Assembly: GCA_019456145.1 (NCBI GenBank)
Contig: VRUL01000037.1
Location: forward strand, 1 to 53,460
Length of the DNA stretch: 53,460 bases
Reading direction: 5' to 3'
DNA from: Planctomycetota bacterium
GTDB lineage: Bacteria; Planctomycetota; Phycisphaerae; Sedimentisphaerales; Anaerobacaceae
Made by a program: the position numbers and the translations under genes
Notes under the pieces: generated by a model
The model's database searches: none
Told to the model about the DNA's origin: nothing
What the model saw: only the letters and a program-made list of their open reading frames with translations
Shown: in pieces, positions 32,814 through 41,390 of the stretch
Position numbering within the stretch: the stretch's first letter is position 1
Layout: each line of letters opens with the position of its first letter

Positions 32814-34943
32814 TCACCTGAACCGGATTGAATAAAGGTCTGCATCCCGCAGTACGAATCGAAGACGAACCGCTTTGCCTGCCAGCTTGCTCAGGTCATT
32901 ATTGCCTTTCCATGTGACGCGATGTTCGATTTGGTCTCCGTAGATCTCAGCGGAGTCGGTAATCCCGAAGCCTTTGAGTGGGTGACCTTGCGCATCCTGA
33001 ATTTCCACCCGGACGCTTCCCGCTGCCGAGGTAGAGAAATTTATCACCAGTTCACTGCCCGCAAAGACAAGTGGTTTGGTAACAAACTCGCCACCGCTGA
33101 GTGGGGCACGAACAGACACAAAACCATCAATTCGATAGGTGTAGCGTCGCGTCTTCACACCAAGGCCATCGTAGTAACGTTCGTTACTATATATTGACAG
33201 CTCCCTGCCGGCACCGGGCAGGCTGGATTCGGTTTCCACCATCCCCAGCCATATGTAATTGCTTCGGTTATGCCACTTGTCCCTGTTTCGGCCTGGCCGG
33301 ACAATAGCTTCCGACCATCGACGAAATGTCTTACCATCCCGGCTGGTCATCAGCAGGCCTTCGGTTAGTGACCCTCTTTCGGGTATATAGCGGGTCGGCA
33401 TGCCGATGAAAATGTGCGGCGCCCGGTAATAGGGCTGTATTTGGTTTGTGTAGAGATGTTCCTTCGGAGCACCGGGATACTCCAACCAGACAGGCTTTGT
33501 CCAGTGTATAAAATCCATTGACGTCGAGGTCTTGATATCTCGCACACCGGCATGGAAGTCGCGAAAATAGCAGCGATATTCATTTCGGACCGTATCCCAG
33601 AACGCAAGGTTCTGTGAATCAAAGGCCCCTTCTGTTATTACAGGCCCGCTCTGCATTAACCGCCAATGAATCCCATCGGGGCTTTGAAACGCGAACAGCT
33701 TTTTGTGACCGTCGTCTTCGCCCCTTGCCACTGCCTTGTATCGTTTGTCCTCGGAGCAGTTGGGATTGGCATCCTTGAAAGGCGTGAAGTTATGCGAGCC
33801 GGGCCCTTTTAAGATGATGTTGTTGTCTTTTGAACCGTTGAACTCCACAAGGCCCAAGCTGGGCCTTTTCCAATGTATCCCATCGCTGCTTTGAGCGTAA
33901 CAAACCATTGCCTTATGCAATTGTTTTTGTGTTTTATTATCGTGGTTCCAGCCGCGGTAGTACATTCGGTAGAGGTCCCCATCTTTGAATATTGTGTGGT
34001 AACCGCAGGTATTGCCCTCCCAGGGCTTGTCGTGGATGATGACAACCTCGCGACCGATGGGCCTGTGCAAGGTCAGATTGACATCCTTCATCTGCTCGAT
34101 GAGGAAATCATCTACGAACAATTCCAATCGGCTGCCGATATCCAACACTTTGGGACTATCAACATCTGCGGCTGATGGAGGGATGTACTTAGCGAGAATA
34201 CGCCCTATTATTTGTTCACCGCGTTCATTGGCGTGGATAGGGTCTCGCTTAAACCACTTGAGGTCCCTGCCGCTTTGGCGGATATATTTTGTCCACGCAG
34301 CCTCTATATCGAGAAAGGCGGCCCCAACATCAATAGCGAGCTTCTCCAAACCTTTGCGATAATCACTGAAATGATTGGGATCGCTTATCCTCTTCCATTG
34401 GCTCTCATTGGAAGGATCAACTTGGCCGAACGCTCCCGTCATCAAGAGGATGTCCGCCTGGCAACTACTTCGAACTTGGCGAATCACTTCACGAATTGAG
34501 TCGATATCTCCACGCTGGCTGATGCCACCAATAATCACAAGTTCGGGCTTATGGTCGAGCACAAATTTCTGCACTCGGCCGGGCTCCTTATACCACCAGC
34601 AGCCGGTTGAGCCGCGTACAGACGTAATCTTTTCTATTCTGCAATTCGGATAGTCTCGCTCAAGTAAAAGATTCCAACAGGAACGACTTGTGTCGTTTAC
34701 TATGCTGTCACCGAGCATGACGACCCGTAACGTGCCGCCCTCGGTTAAGCGCTGTCTTGTTTTCGGCAGACTACGTAAGCGGTCAGAAGGAGGCTTGTAC
34801 CGGACCGGGGGCATTTCTGAGTAAGTGCGTTCAATCTGCTCCAGCGTCCGTTGATTTGTGTCAATGATGATGCCGTCGCCGGCGATGACTTGTACCGCTA
34901 TACAAAGAATGGCAAGAAACAGTAGTTTGGTTTTCAGAATCAT
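32814..34943 (-). CDS. Exported SGNH/GDSL esterase fused to a GH32/43-like beta-propeller, 709 aa
   Basis: GAGGGGAGG precedes ATG 34943. Signal peptide 1-21. Residues ~70-255 form an SGNH hydrolase: VVMLGDSIVND (Ser80), IIGGISQRGD, and DPIH (D234, H237) completing the triad. From ~270 a propeller-like domain begins with RLELFVDDFLIEQ and runs through HTIFKDGDLYRMYYRG, SPDGIHWRL and SMDFIHWTKPVWLEY, repeating the 'DGxHW' blade pattern of GH32/GH43/DUF-type sugar-processing proteins. A C-terminal beta-sandwich ends the protein. It may deacetylate and cleave a decorated polysaccharide. Third gene of a minus-strand operon (46 bases after the Gfo/Idh gene). Confidence 0.82.
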   Translation of the reverse strand: MILKTKLLFLAILCIAVQVIAGDGIIIDTNQRTLEQIERTYSEMPPVRYKPPSDRLRSLPKTRQRLTEGGTLRVVMLGDSIVNDTSRSCWNLLLERDYPNCRIEKITSVRGSTGCWWYKEPGRVQKFVLDHKPELVIIGGISQRGDIDSIREVIRQVRSSCQADILLMTGAFGQVDPSNESQWKRISDPNHFSDYRKGLEKLAIDVGAAFLDIEAAWTKYIRQSGRDLKWFKRDPIHANERGEQIIGRILAKYIPPSAADVDSPKVLDIGSRLELFVDDFLIEQMKDVNLTLHRPIGREVVIIHDKPWEGNTCGYHTIFKDGDLYRMYYRGWNHDNKTQKQLHKAMVCYAQSSDGIHWKRPSLGLVEFNGSKDNNIILKGPGSHNFTPFKDANPNCSEDKRYKAVARGEDDGHKKLFAFQSPDGIHWRLMQSGPVITEGAFDSQNLAFWDTVRNEYRCYFRDFHAGVRDIKTSTSMDFIHWTKPVWLEYPGAPKEHLYTNQIQPYYRAPHIFIGMPTRYIPERGSLTEGLLMTSRDGKTFRRWSEAIVRPGRNRDKWHNRSNYIWLGMVETESSLPGAGRELSIYSNERYYDGLGVKTRRYTYRIDGFVSVRAPLSGGEFVTKPLVFAGSELVINFSTSAAGSVRVEIQDAQGHPLKGFGITDSAEIYGDQIEHRVTWKGNNDLSKLAGKAVRLRFVLRDADLYSIRFR

Positions 34944-34989
34944 TCTTACCTCCCCTCTTAACCCTCGTCGTTTACATGAAATTTATGTA

Positions 34990-36453
34990 TCAGAGCCGCC
35001 ACGGGGAGCGCATAGCGCGGAAAAGCAGTCGGTTCGCAGCCTCGTCATCGAGGAACTGCTCTTTGACCGGGTCCCACTTCAAAGACCGCCGCAGCTTGTG
35101 CGCGATGATGGTCAGATGTCCCAGCGATGCCGACCGATGGCCTATCTCTTCGTTGCAACTGGGCTGCTTGCGTGTCCGAATGCACTCGAACCAGTTGACG
35201 TGATGGTTGTTCTGGCCGATGTTCACCTGGCGGGTTTTCAGCTTCATTTCCTCGAAGAGCTTCTCAGGACCACCTTCTATGAGCCCGCCGGTTGACATCG
35301 ACGTGACCCAGCCCTTTTCTCCGACGAATATACCTCCGAAGTTGCCGGCTAACCGGGCCGTCGCAGGAATCGCCTTATAGACATCTTTTACCATCCCCCA
35401 GTGGTCAACCAGATGAAGGAGGGTGCCATTGGCGTATTTGCAGGTGAGCGTCGGGTAAGCCCCGCTGCTGGGATGGATGAACTCCACCGGTCCGCTATTT
35501 TCGACGCCCAGTGCATACTGAATTACGTCCGCACTGTGAGAGTGATGCCATGTCACGGAAGCCGCTCCGAAATCCTCGCAGAAGGCCCAGGGCACGACGC
35601 CGGGTGAAGGATTTTTGTGGTAGGCGGGGTTATGGGGATGCCAAAGGGCCGGTCCGACCCAGAGGTCCCAGTCTAATCCTTCCGGTACAGGTTCGGCAGG
35701 AAGGGTTATATCCAGGGGTGTATAGGACTTGCCAGAATTCTCGACGTCCATCAGATGTCGGTAGGGCCCAAAGCGGGGTGCTCCGAAAAAGCCACCCAGG
35801 CGGTTCCACAGAGTGAATACTTGTTTGACCTTACCGAGTCCCCCTTTACGCACAAACTCGCAGACCTGACGGATTGTCGGAATAGAACGATACTGGGTTC
35901 CAGTCTGAAAAATCCTGCCATACCTCTGCACTGTCTCAACAAGCCGACGTCCCTGGCGAACTGTTATCGAAATTGGCTTTTCACAGTACACATCCTTACC
36001 CGCCTTGACCGCATCAATTGACAGCAAGGTATGCCAGTGGTCCGGCGTAACGATTACCACCGCATCAATGTCGGATCGAGCCAGGAGTTCGCGATAGTCA
36101 TTATAGGCGGCACATCCTTTATACGTACCGTTTGTAAGCTGCGCGGCGTAAGTTTGCTCCACGCGACGCTTACCTTCCTGGCACCGCAGACGATCCACAT
36201 CGCAAACTGCTAACACCTGTAAATCCCGGTCGCCAGCCAGTCGTCGTAAGTGACCTCTTCCCATAATTCCATGGCCTATCAAGCCCACTGTAATCCTGTT
36301 GCTGGGCGCCGCATTTCCACCGGCACCACGCACCGAAGAGGGAATAATCCACGGAGCGGCGACGATCCCTGAAAGTGCAGCCGTACTGCCCAAAAACTGG
36401 CGCCGTGTCATCCTGTTAGTTTCTGTTCCTTTGAAGTGTCCCATCTGTGTCAT
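34990..36453 (-). CDS. Tat-exported Gfo/Idh/MocA family oxidoreductase, 487 aa
   Basis: ATG 36453 overlaps the upstream stop in ATGA, implying coupled translation. An internal ATG at 36411 (M15) directly before the Tat motif TRRQFLGSTAA would also serve. The cofactor site is GLIGHGIMGRGH, the motif YCEKPISITV puts the key Lys at 159, and TPDHWH and the C-terminal WHHSHSADVIQYALG are family features. The C-terminus RLLFRAMRSPWRL resembles that of the 27040 protein. It is probably periplasmic and acts on a sugar related to that of its operon partners (ThuA-isomerase fusion upstream, SGNH-propeller downstream). Confidence 0.88.
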   Translation of the reverse strand: MTQMGHFKGTETNRMTRRQFLGSTAALSGIVAAPWIIPSSVRGAGGNAAPSNRITVGLIGHGIMGRGHLRRLAGDRDLQVLAVCDVDRLRCQEGKRRVEQTYAAQLTNGTYKGCAAYNDYRELLARSDIDAVVIVTPDHWHTLLSIDAVKAGKDVYCEKPISITVRQGRRLVETVQRYGRIFQTGTQYRSIPTIRQVCEFVRKGGLGKVKQVFTLWNRLGGFFGAPRFGPYRHLMDVENSGKSYTPLDITLPAEPVPEGLDWDLWVGPALWHPHNPAYHKNPSPGVVPWAFCEDFGAASVTWHHSHSADVIQYALGVENSGPVEFIHPSSGAYPTLTCKYANGTLLHLVDHWGMVKDVYKAIPATARLAGNFGGIFVGEKGWVTSMSTGGLIEGGPEKLFEEMKLKTRQVNIGQNNHHVNWFECIRTRKQPSCNEEIGHRSASLGHLTIIAHKLRRSLKWDPVKEQFLDDEAANRLLFRAMRSPWRL

Positions 36454-38177
36454 GTTTTATCTCTCTGTGCTATTTGCAAGCTCATCTTGTTGAAGAATTC
36501 AATACATTTGGCTATCTCAGGCATCGAATCAAACCAATCGTATGAGTATTCGAGACCGAACATAGTTGGCCGTATGCCCAAGCGGTGGATTTCCTTGATA
36601 AACTGTTCGGTCTTGCCAACACCGGTCCCCCACGGCACATCGTGACCTTCAGGGCTTAGCTCGTGCAGGTCATGCATCTGCACAGTGATCAAGCGGTCCT
36701 TGAGCGTGTTCACAGCCTTGATTGGGTCAATGCCGGACCGCATCCAATAACCGAGATCACCGCAAGCCCCAATCCGCTTGCTGCGGCCCTTACAGACCTT
36801 CAAAATCCCTTCAGGATGCCAATATTGCGGCGATGCTTTCTGGTCGTGATTGTGAATGGCCACGTTGATTTCATACTCATCACAGAACTTCTCGATTGTA
36901 TCCAGCGCCTCCGGAATTGGCTCGGACATGAAAGTTTCAATGCCGATTTTTCGCCCGAATTCGAAGACCTTTCGGCAGCCAGCCTCATCGCCGGGAATCA
37001 AGTGGATATAATACGTCAGGAGACGGACGCCGGCCGAGTCTAATTTCAGACGGATTTGTTTCATCTCGTCATCAGCCAGGTTGGTATCGAAATTCTTTGG
37101 AATTTCCTTGCTGACTTTCTGGAAGCTCAAGCCGCCCATATACGGCAGGCCGAGTTGTGAAGTTCTATCGATCGCCTCGAATAGCGTGTATTTATGAAAA
37201 GTGTATGCCTCGATACCGAGGCGCCAGCCCAGCTTTTCCTGTGCCCGGATGGCCGGCGTCAATTTGCCACTGGGGATGGTCGGGGCCGGAAGGTCGCCCA
37301 AGGCAAACTGAGCAGCCGCGAGATAAAACTGTAACATCTTCGGGTCCCAGAAGACATAGGGATTGTGCGCGATAGTGCTGTAGAAAACACGCCCCCTGCC
37401 ATACTGCCGCACCCACGCCAGCGCGTAGTCGTTGTCCTCACGGAAGCAGTTGCCACGAGGTTGTCCCTGGAAATCCGTTTTCTTTGTGTCGATGCTCAAA
37501 AGCACGCGGACCCTGTCCCTCGAATAAGGCCCATGGAAGCGAAAGAACTCGTCCTTGTAGTCGAAGTCTTTACCGCCGAAAGCCCGATTTACGGGGTGAT
37601 TGGGCTCATCGAGTTTGATAAAGACATGTTCGTCGCTGTCACGATGGTTTGCGCCGCGGGCACCGAGCATTATGCCAAACTCGGCCCAGTCCTCATGGGC
37701 GCCGGGCCAGCGGGTGAAGGCCACAGAAGTCCCATGAACTCCAAGAAGCCCGCCTCCGCCGTAAACGAATTCGAGCAGGCTTTGTCTCAAAGCGGGGTCT
37801 TCAAAGAGATTGCCCACCGTGTTATTTAGAAAAACGGCGTCAAACCGCCTGAGATTCTCGGGCTTGAATACGGACGGGTCTTTGCTGATCACCGTCTCAA
37901 AAGCCCCGGTCTTTTCACCCATCAGCGTAAAAGCCAGATTGGCGGTAGGGATGGAACCATGCCCGCCATATCCGACATTGAGGTCGAAAATCAGGAGTTT
38001 GCGATGCCTGCGAGGTACAGCTAAGGCCTTGGTCGGAATCGCTGCCTCAATCCGTTGGCGCTGTGTCGACTTGACACCTGCCTTTGCAGCGGCAAGCCCA
38101 AGCCAGGGCGCCGCTAACATCCCAGCGACACTGCCCAGAAAATCACGCCGCGTTTTGTCTACATGTTGTGTTTGCAT
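36450..38177 (-). CDS. Tat-exported fusion of ThuA domain and sugar-phosphate isomerase/epimerase-type TIM barrel, 575 aa
   Basis: The Tat motif TRRDFLGS is at residues 9-16. Residues ~55-300 are a ThuA domain (KLLIFDLNVGYGGHG, DAVFLNNTVGN, GGGGLLGVHGTSVAFTRWPG and a second half with HPVNRAFGG and GRVFYSTIAHNPYVFW). Residues ~315-570 form an AP-endonuclease-2/xylose-isomerase-like barrel: LGIEAYTFHKYTLFEAIDRT, VRLLTYYIHL, NVAIHNHDQ, IGACGDLGYWMRSGIDP, ITVQMHDL and GLEYSYDW, with the usual metal-ligand His/Asp/Glu positions. Joining the two in one exported protein suggests successive steps on a (keto-)sugar. First gene of the three-gene operon. A weak promoter-like pair (TTGCAA, TAAAGT) lies just upstream. 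Confidence 0.87.
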   Translation of the reverse strand: MQTQHVDKTRRDFLGSVAGMLAAPWLGLAAAKAGVKSTQRQRIEAAIPTKALAVPRRHRKLLIFDLNVGYGGHGSIPTANLAFTLMGEKTGAFETVISKDPSVFKPENLRRFDAVFLNNTVGNLFEDPALRQSLLEFVYGGGGLLGVHGTSVAFTRWPGAHEDWAEFGIMLGARGANHRDSDEHVFIKLDEPNHPVNRAFGGKDFDYKDEFFRFHGPYSRDRVRVLLSIDTKKTDFQGQPRGNCFREDNDYALAWVRQYGRGRVFYSTIAHNPYVFWDPKMLQFYLAAAQFALGDLPAPTIPSGKLTPAIRAQEKLGWRLGIEAYTFHKYTLFEAIDRTSQLGLPYMGGLSFQKVSKEIPKNFDTNLADDEMKQIRLKLDSAGVRLLTYYIHLIPGDEAGCRKVFEFGRKIGIETFMSEPIPEALDTIEKFCDEYEINVAIHNHDQKASPQYWHPEGILKVCKGRSKRIGACGDLGYWMRSGIDPIKAVNTLKDRLITVQMHDLHELSPEGHDVPWGTGVGKTEQFIKEIHRLGIRPTMFGLEYSYDWFDSMPEIAKCIEFFNKMSLQIAQRDKT

Positions 38178-38362
38178 AACGATACTTTAACATAAATCCT
38201 TGAAATTGCAAGTAATAGTAAGATTCTATCTTAAGAACAGACAGGTCATACCAATATTCGGACAGGACGCCACCAGCATACTATCAGAGCGGTTCTGACA
38301 GCCAGACCGGACTCGGCGGCTCAATTTGGTCCACAGACACATGCTCCATTGCTATCAATCAG

Positions 38363-38391
38363 TTGTATCTTCGGCTGATTCGGAATATAAT
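38363..38391 (+). promoter_or_regulatory. Strong predicted sigma-70 promoter
   Basis: TTGTAT (38363-38368), 17 bases, then a perfect TATAAT (38386-38391). The transcript would start near 38398, only about three bases before the first in-frame ATG (38401), so the ATG at 38431 with a ribosome site is the likelier start. The remainder of 38178-38362 shows nothing recognisable. Confidence 0.55.
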
Positions 38392-38430
38392 TAACGGTGT
38401 ATGAAGAATTCTAAATTGCATGGAGATCCA

Positions 38431-40134
38431 ATGAGATTGGCAAAAGTACTCGTAACAACAGCTTTAGTCATGTTATCTGTAGTACGTATATGTGCCGGAC
38501 AAAAGCCCGCCCGCGCGCTCTACGAAACTATTCTGCCAGCCAACCCACATGATAAACAGGTGGCGTCGGTTGAAATAGCTACAGCTCCATGCTCTGCTAA
38601 GCCGGGTTGCAACTGGTATCAACTCACGGGGACAAAGGTCAATAAAAAATCCTTCACCATTTGGTTCCTCTCCGATGCCAATCCATTCTCAGCCGGACCT
38701 CAAAAGAAAATTACCTTTCATCGCTACATCCTGCAGGAACCCAACAAGTCCCCCTTAGAATACATCGACCAGCGAACCGGCAAAGCGCTGTTACCCTTAT
38801 TCCATTTTGCAGAAGAACTCCTACCCCGTGCCAAAGACGGCAATGAAAATACATTGTTTGAGAAAGGCACATATTTGGGCCATCCTCTCATCCGCAAGAA
38901 AGCGCTTGAACCAACGGCTATCCAGCTTCCTTCCGGAATTACCCAACTGCTGCTGCGAAGCGACTTGATAATTGGCACCAGCAGGAATTTTCGTGATGAC
39001 GGAAAGGGCCGAAAAAGCAGGAAAGACAATTACAACTATGTCCCGTTTACAAAAGAAAACTACGATGAGATGATAGCTGCCGGCATTAACTATTTCACTG
39101 CCAAAGGTAAACAAATCGACTGGATCTGCCGGAAAGCTGTATTCTACGATGGTTTCAGTCCCGACATCGCTTACCCGGAAGAGCTTTATCGTTCAAACTT
39201 CCTCGGCCTGCAAATGTTTATCGATGAGCCGGCCTGCCGCCTGGCCGGCAAATATCCACCCGGTGCAACTCTTGCCAAAGCCGTCGAGATGATACATGAA
39301 CATATCCGCACAAGATTAAATAATGTCAATTACCGCAATGTTCTCGCCCAGAAAGGGATTAATCCTGGCACATTAAAACTGGTGGAGCCGGCTGTCCCTA
39401 TATGGGAAACATACGTTGGCACAAGCTACTATCAGATGGAGGCCAATCCCTTCGGTTTAGTGCAGGAATGCCGATGGCGGATTGACCCGAATGCTGACTC
39501 CCAGCAGGTCCTGATGCTTCAACGGATTAATAAGGAATTTGATGTAGATATTCCTATCACACCCCATAATCTATTTATGTGGTTTTATGCACAGATGCGT
39601 GGTCCAGCGCGGGCCCTCAACACCAAATGGGGTATGAGTATCTATGGCCAGGCCGAGCCGCATTTGCGTTTTCCTTCGATGAAACTGGCCTATGACATGG
39701 GTGCAGAGTTCACCTGGTTCTGGACATCCGATCATGACCACCATATCCCTTATACTGAGCAATTGTCTCTTGCCAGCCAAATTACCAGATATGCAAAAAG
39801 CCATCCCCGGCCGGATATGAACAAGTTGCACGGGGCTGCCACAACGGCCATAGTTCTTCCTTACGGCTATACACTGCCAACTTGCTGGCAGCTATTCACA
39901 TGGGGCACGCATATTTACCCACTCAACCGTAAGAACCGCTTCGGCCTGACGTACAAAGACGTCCTCAAACCGGCAATTAACGAGATTGCCTACTGCCTGA
40001 AAAATAAAATTTCCTACGATGTCGTGCCTGCCGGGAAGGATTTTGACCCGGCTGGGTACAATAAGGTTGTATGGATCAGAGAAGACGGCACCGTAAGATT
40101 CGCTGCTGAGCACGGTCTTGAACCATCCGGATAA
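38431..40134 (+). CDS. Exported protein of unknown family, 567 aa
   Basis: The start is ATG 38431 because GGAG lies five bases upstream and it begins a clean signal peptide (MRLAKVLVTTALVMLSVV, cleavage near CAG). I do not recognise the family. The N-terminal ~170 residues are beta-rich (FTIWFLSDANPF and similar). The remainder alternates strands and helices with many aromatic and acidic residues: DWICRKAVFYDGFSPDIAYP, LFMWFYAQMRGPARALNTKW, GAEFTWFWTSDHDHHIPYTE and ATTAIVLPYGY. The pattern suggests a TIM-barrel glycoside-hydrolase-like enzyme with a beta domain in front, but no catalytic pair can be assigned. It has its own strong promoter and no operon partner. Confidence 0.75.
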   Translation: MRLAKVLVTTALVMLSVVRICAGQKPARALYETILPANPHDKQVASVEIATAPCSAKPGCNWYQLTGTKVNKKSFTIWFLSDANPFSAGPQKKITFHRYILQEPNKSPLEYIDQRTGKALLPLFHFAEELLPRAKDGNENTLFEKGTYLGHPLIRKKALEPTAIQLPSGITQLLLRSDLIIGTSRNFRDDGKGRKSRKDNYNYVPFTKENYDEMIAAGINYFTAKGKQIDWICRKAVFYDGFSPDIAYPEELYRSNFLGLQMFIDEPACRLAGKYPPGATLAKAVEMIHEHIRTRLNNVNYRNVLAQKGINPGTLKLVEPAVPIWETYVGTSYYQMEANPFGLVQECRWRIDPNADSQQVLMLQRINKEFDVDIPITPHNLFMWFYAQMRGPARALNTKWGMSIYGQAEPHLRFPSMKLAYDMGAEFTWFWTSDHDHHIPYTEQLSLASQITRYAKSHPRPDMNKLHGAATTAIVLPYGYTLPTCWQLFTWGTHIYPLNRKNRFGLTYKDVLKPAINEIAYCLKNKISYDVVPAGKDFDPAGYNKVVWIREDGTVRFAAEHGLEPSG

Positions 40135-40239
40135 AACCGACTATAACCAAACGCCGTCGGCCTAAGCTTCGAGGAATCCAGGAGTGACTTGAGCCAGGGG
40201 AGGTATCTTCTGTATAGAGAATTAGTCTATGTGGAATTC

Positions 40240-40268
40240 TTGCGTTGTTTATCTTTACTGGATACTAT
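40240..40268 (+). promoter_or_regulatory. Predicted promoter of the DapB-like/symporter operon
   Basis: TTGCGT (40240-40245), a 17-base spacer and TACTAT (40263-40268) would start transcription near 40275, leaving a leader of about 77 bases. Confidence 0.4.
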
Positions 40269-40351
40269 AAGTTTTTGATATTACGAAAATTTGGAAAGAA
40301 TTTTCGGAGTTCCGAATTTGTGAAAGTTGAATTTTGATAAGTAAAGGATTG

Positions 40352-41350
40352 ATGAAGATGATTAACACAGTTCACCTGGGAATTGGTCCTCTCGGACAGA
40401 AAATGGTCAAGTATGCATTGGAGCGTGGATGTTTCAACATCGTAGGGGCTGTCGATCCCGCCCCTGACAAGGCCGGCAGAGAGCTTGGTGAATTATGCGG
40501 TATAGAGCCGCTTGGAATCACGGTCAGCACCAATCTTAATGATGCGATTAAGGGCAAGTCCGTTGAAGTGGCATTAGTTACTACTGTTAGTAGTATTGTC
40601 TCGCTTGAAAGCCAGGTTGTCGAACTCGCAAAAGCTAAACTTCATATTATTTCCACCTGTGAAGAACTTTTCTTCCCATGGAATACTCAACCCGAGGTTT
40701 CCAGGAGGATAGATGAGATATGTCGTGAGAACGGCGTTGTATGTCTCGGTACAGGAGTCAATCCCGGATATCTGATGGATTTTCTCCCTTCAGTTCTGAC
40801 CGGTGTATGCCAGAATGTCAAAAAAGTAAAAGTCTGGAGGGTCCAGGATGCTTCGGTACGCCGAATTCCATTTCAACAGAAGATTGGCGCAGGCCTGACA
40901 CCGGAAGAATTTGAAGCCAAAAAGAAAAGTGGTACGCTAAGGCATGTAGGATTGCCTGAATCTGTAGATTTTATCGCTGATAGACTTGGCTGGAAACTCG
41001 ACCGTAATGTTGAAACCCTCGAACCGGTAATGGCCGAAAGAGATATTGATTCGGGGTACAAACCAATTTCTAAAGGGATGAGTTGTGGTGTGCATCAGGT
41101 CGGTAGAGGTTTCGTAGGCGATAGGGAAGTTATTACTTTGACTTTCAGGGCTGCGGTTGGAGAACGGGAGTCCTATGACCAGGTGGAGATAGATGGTGAC
41201 CCGCCAATTCAATCCAGAATTACTGATGGCGTTAACGGTGATATCGCCACGTGCGCCATCACTCTTAACACGGTGAGGTCTGTTCTCCAGGCAAGCCCAG
41301 GTCTTAAGACGATGGGCGATATCCCGGCAATTGCTTATTTCAAGGAATGA
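40352..41350 (+). CDS. DapB-like NAD(P)-dependent dehydrogenase (2,4-diaminopentanoate dehydrogenase type), 332 aa
   Basis: The start is placed at ATG 40352. ATG 40358 is six bases on and equally possible with the AAAGGA upstream. The N-terminal Rossmann motif is HLGIGPLGQKMVKYALERG, followed by GAVDPAPDKAGRELGELCG. TTVSSIVSLESQV, HIISTCEELFFPW and CLGTGVNPGYLMDFLP are typical of the dihydrodipicolinate-reductase-like family that includes 2,4-diaminopentanoate dehydrogenase. The catalytic segment is VGRGFVGDREVITLTF in the C-terminal domain. It is cytoplasmic with no signal peptide. The symporter gene follows after 40 bases, so its substrate is probably what that carrier imports. Amino-acid or sugar-acid chemistry are both open. 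Confidence 0.8.
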   Translation: MKMINTVHLGIGPLGQKMVKYALERGCFNIVGAVDPAPDKAGRELGELCGIEPLGITVSTNLNDAIKGKSVEVALVTTVSSIVSLESQVVELAKAKLHIISTCEELFFPWNTQPEVSRRIDEICRENGVVCLGTGVNPGYLMDFLPSVLTGVCQNVKKVKVWRVQDASVRRIPFQQKIGAGLTPEEFEAKKKSGTLRHVGLPESVDFIADRLGWKLDRNVETLEPVMAERDIDSGYKPISKGMSCGVHQVGRGFVGDREVITLTFRAAVGERESYDQVEIDGDPPIQSRITDGVNGDIATCAITLNTVRSVLQASPGLKTMGDIPAIAYFKE

Positions 41351-41390
41351 GCAATATAAGAGTACAGAAAGCAAACGGAGCCTAAACAGT

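Noticed and set aside
31930..32817. Minus-strand ORF of 295 codons opposite the 31396 gene
   Set aside because: It is a shadow ORF without family motifs, overlapping a clearly coding gene.
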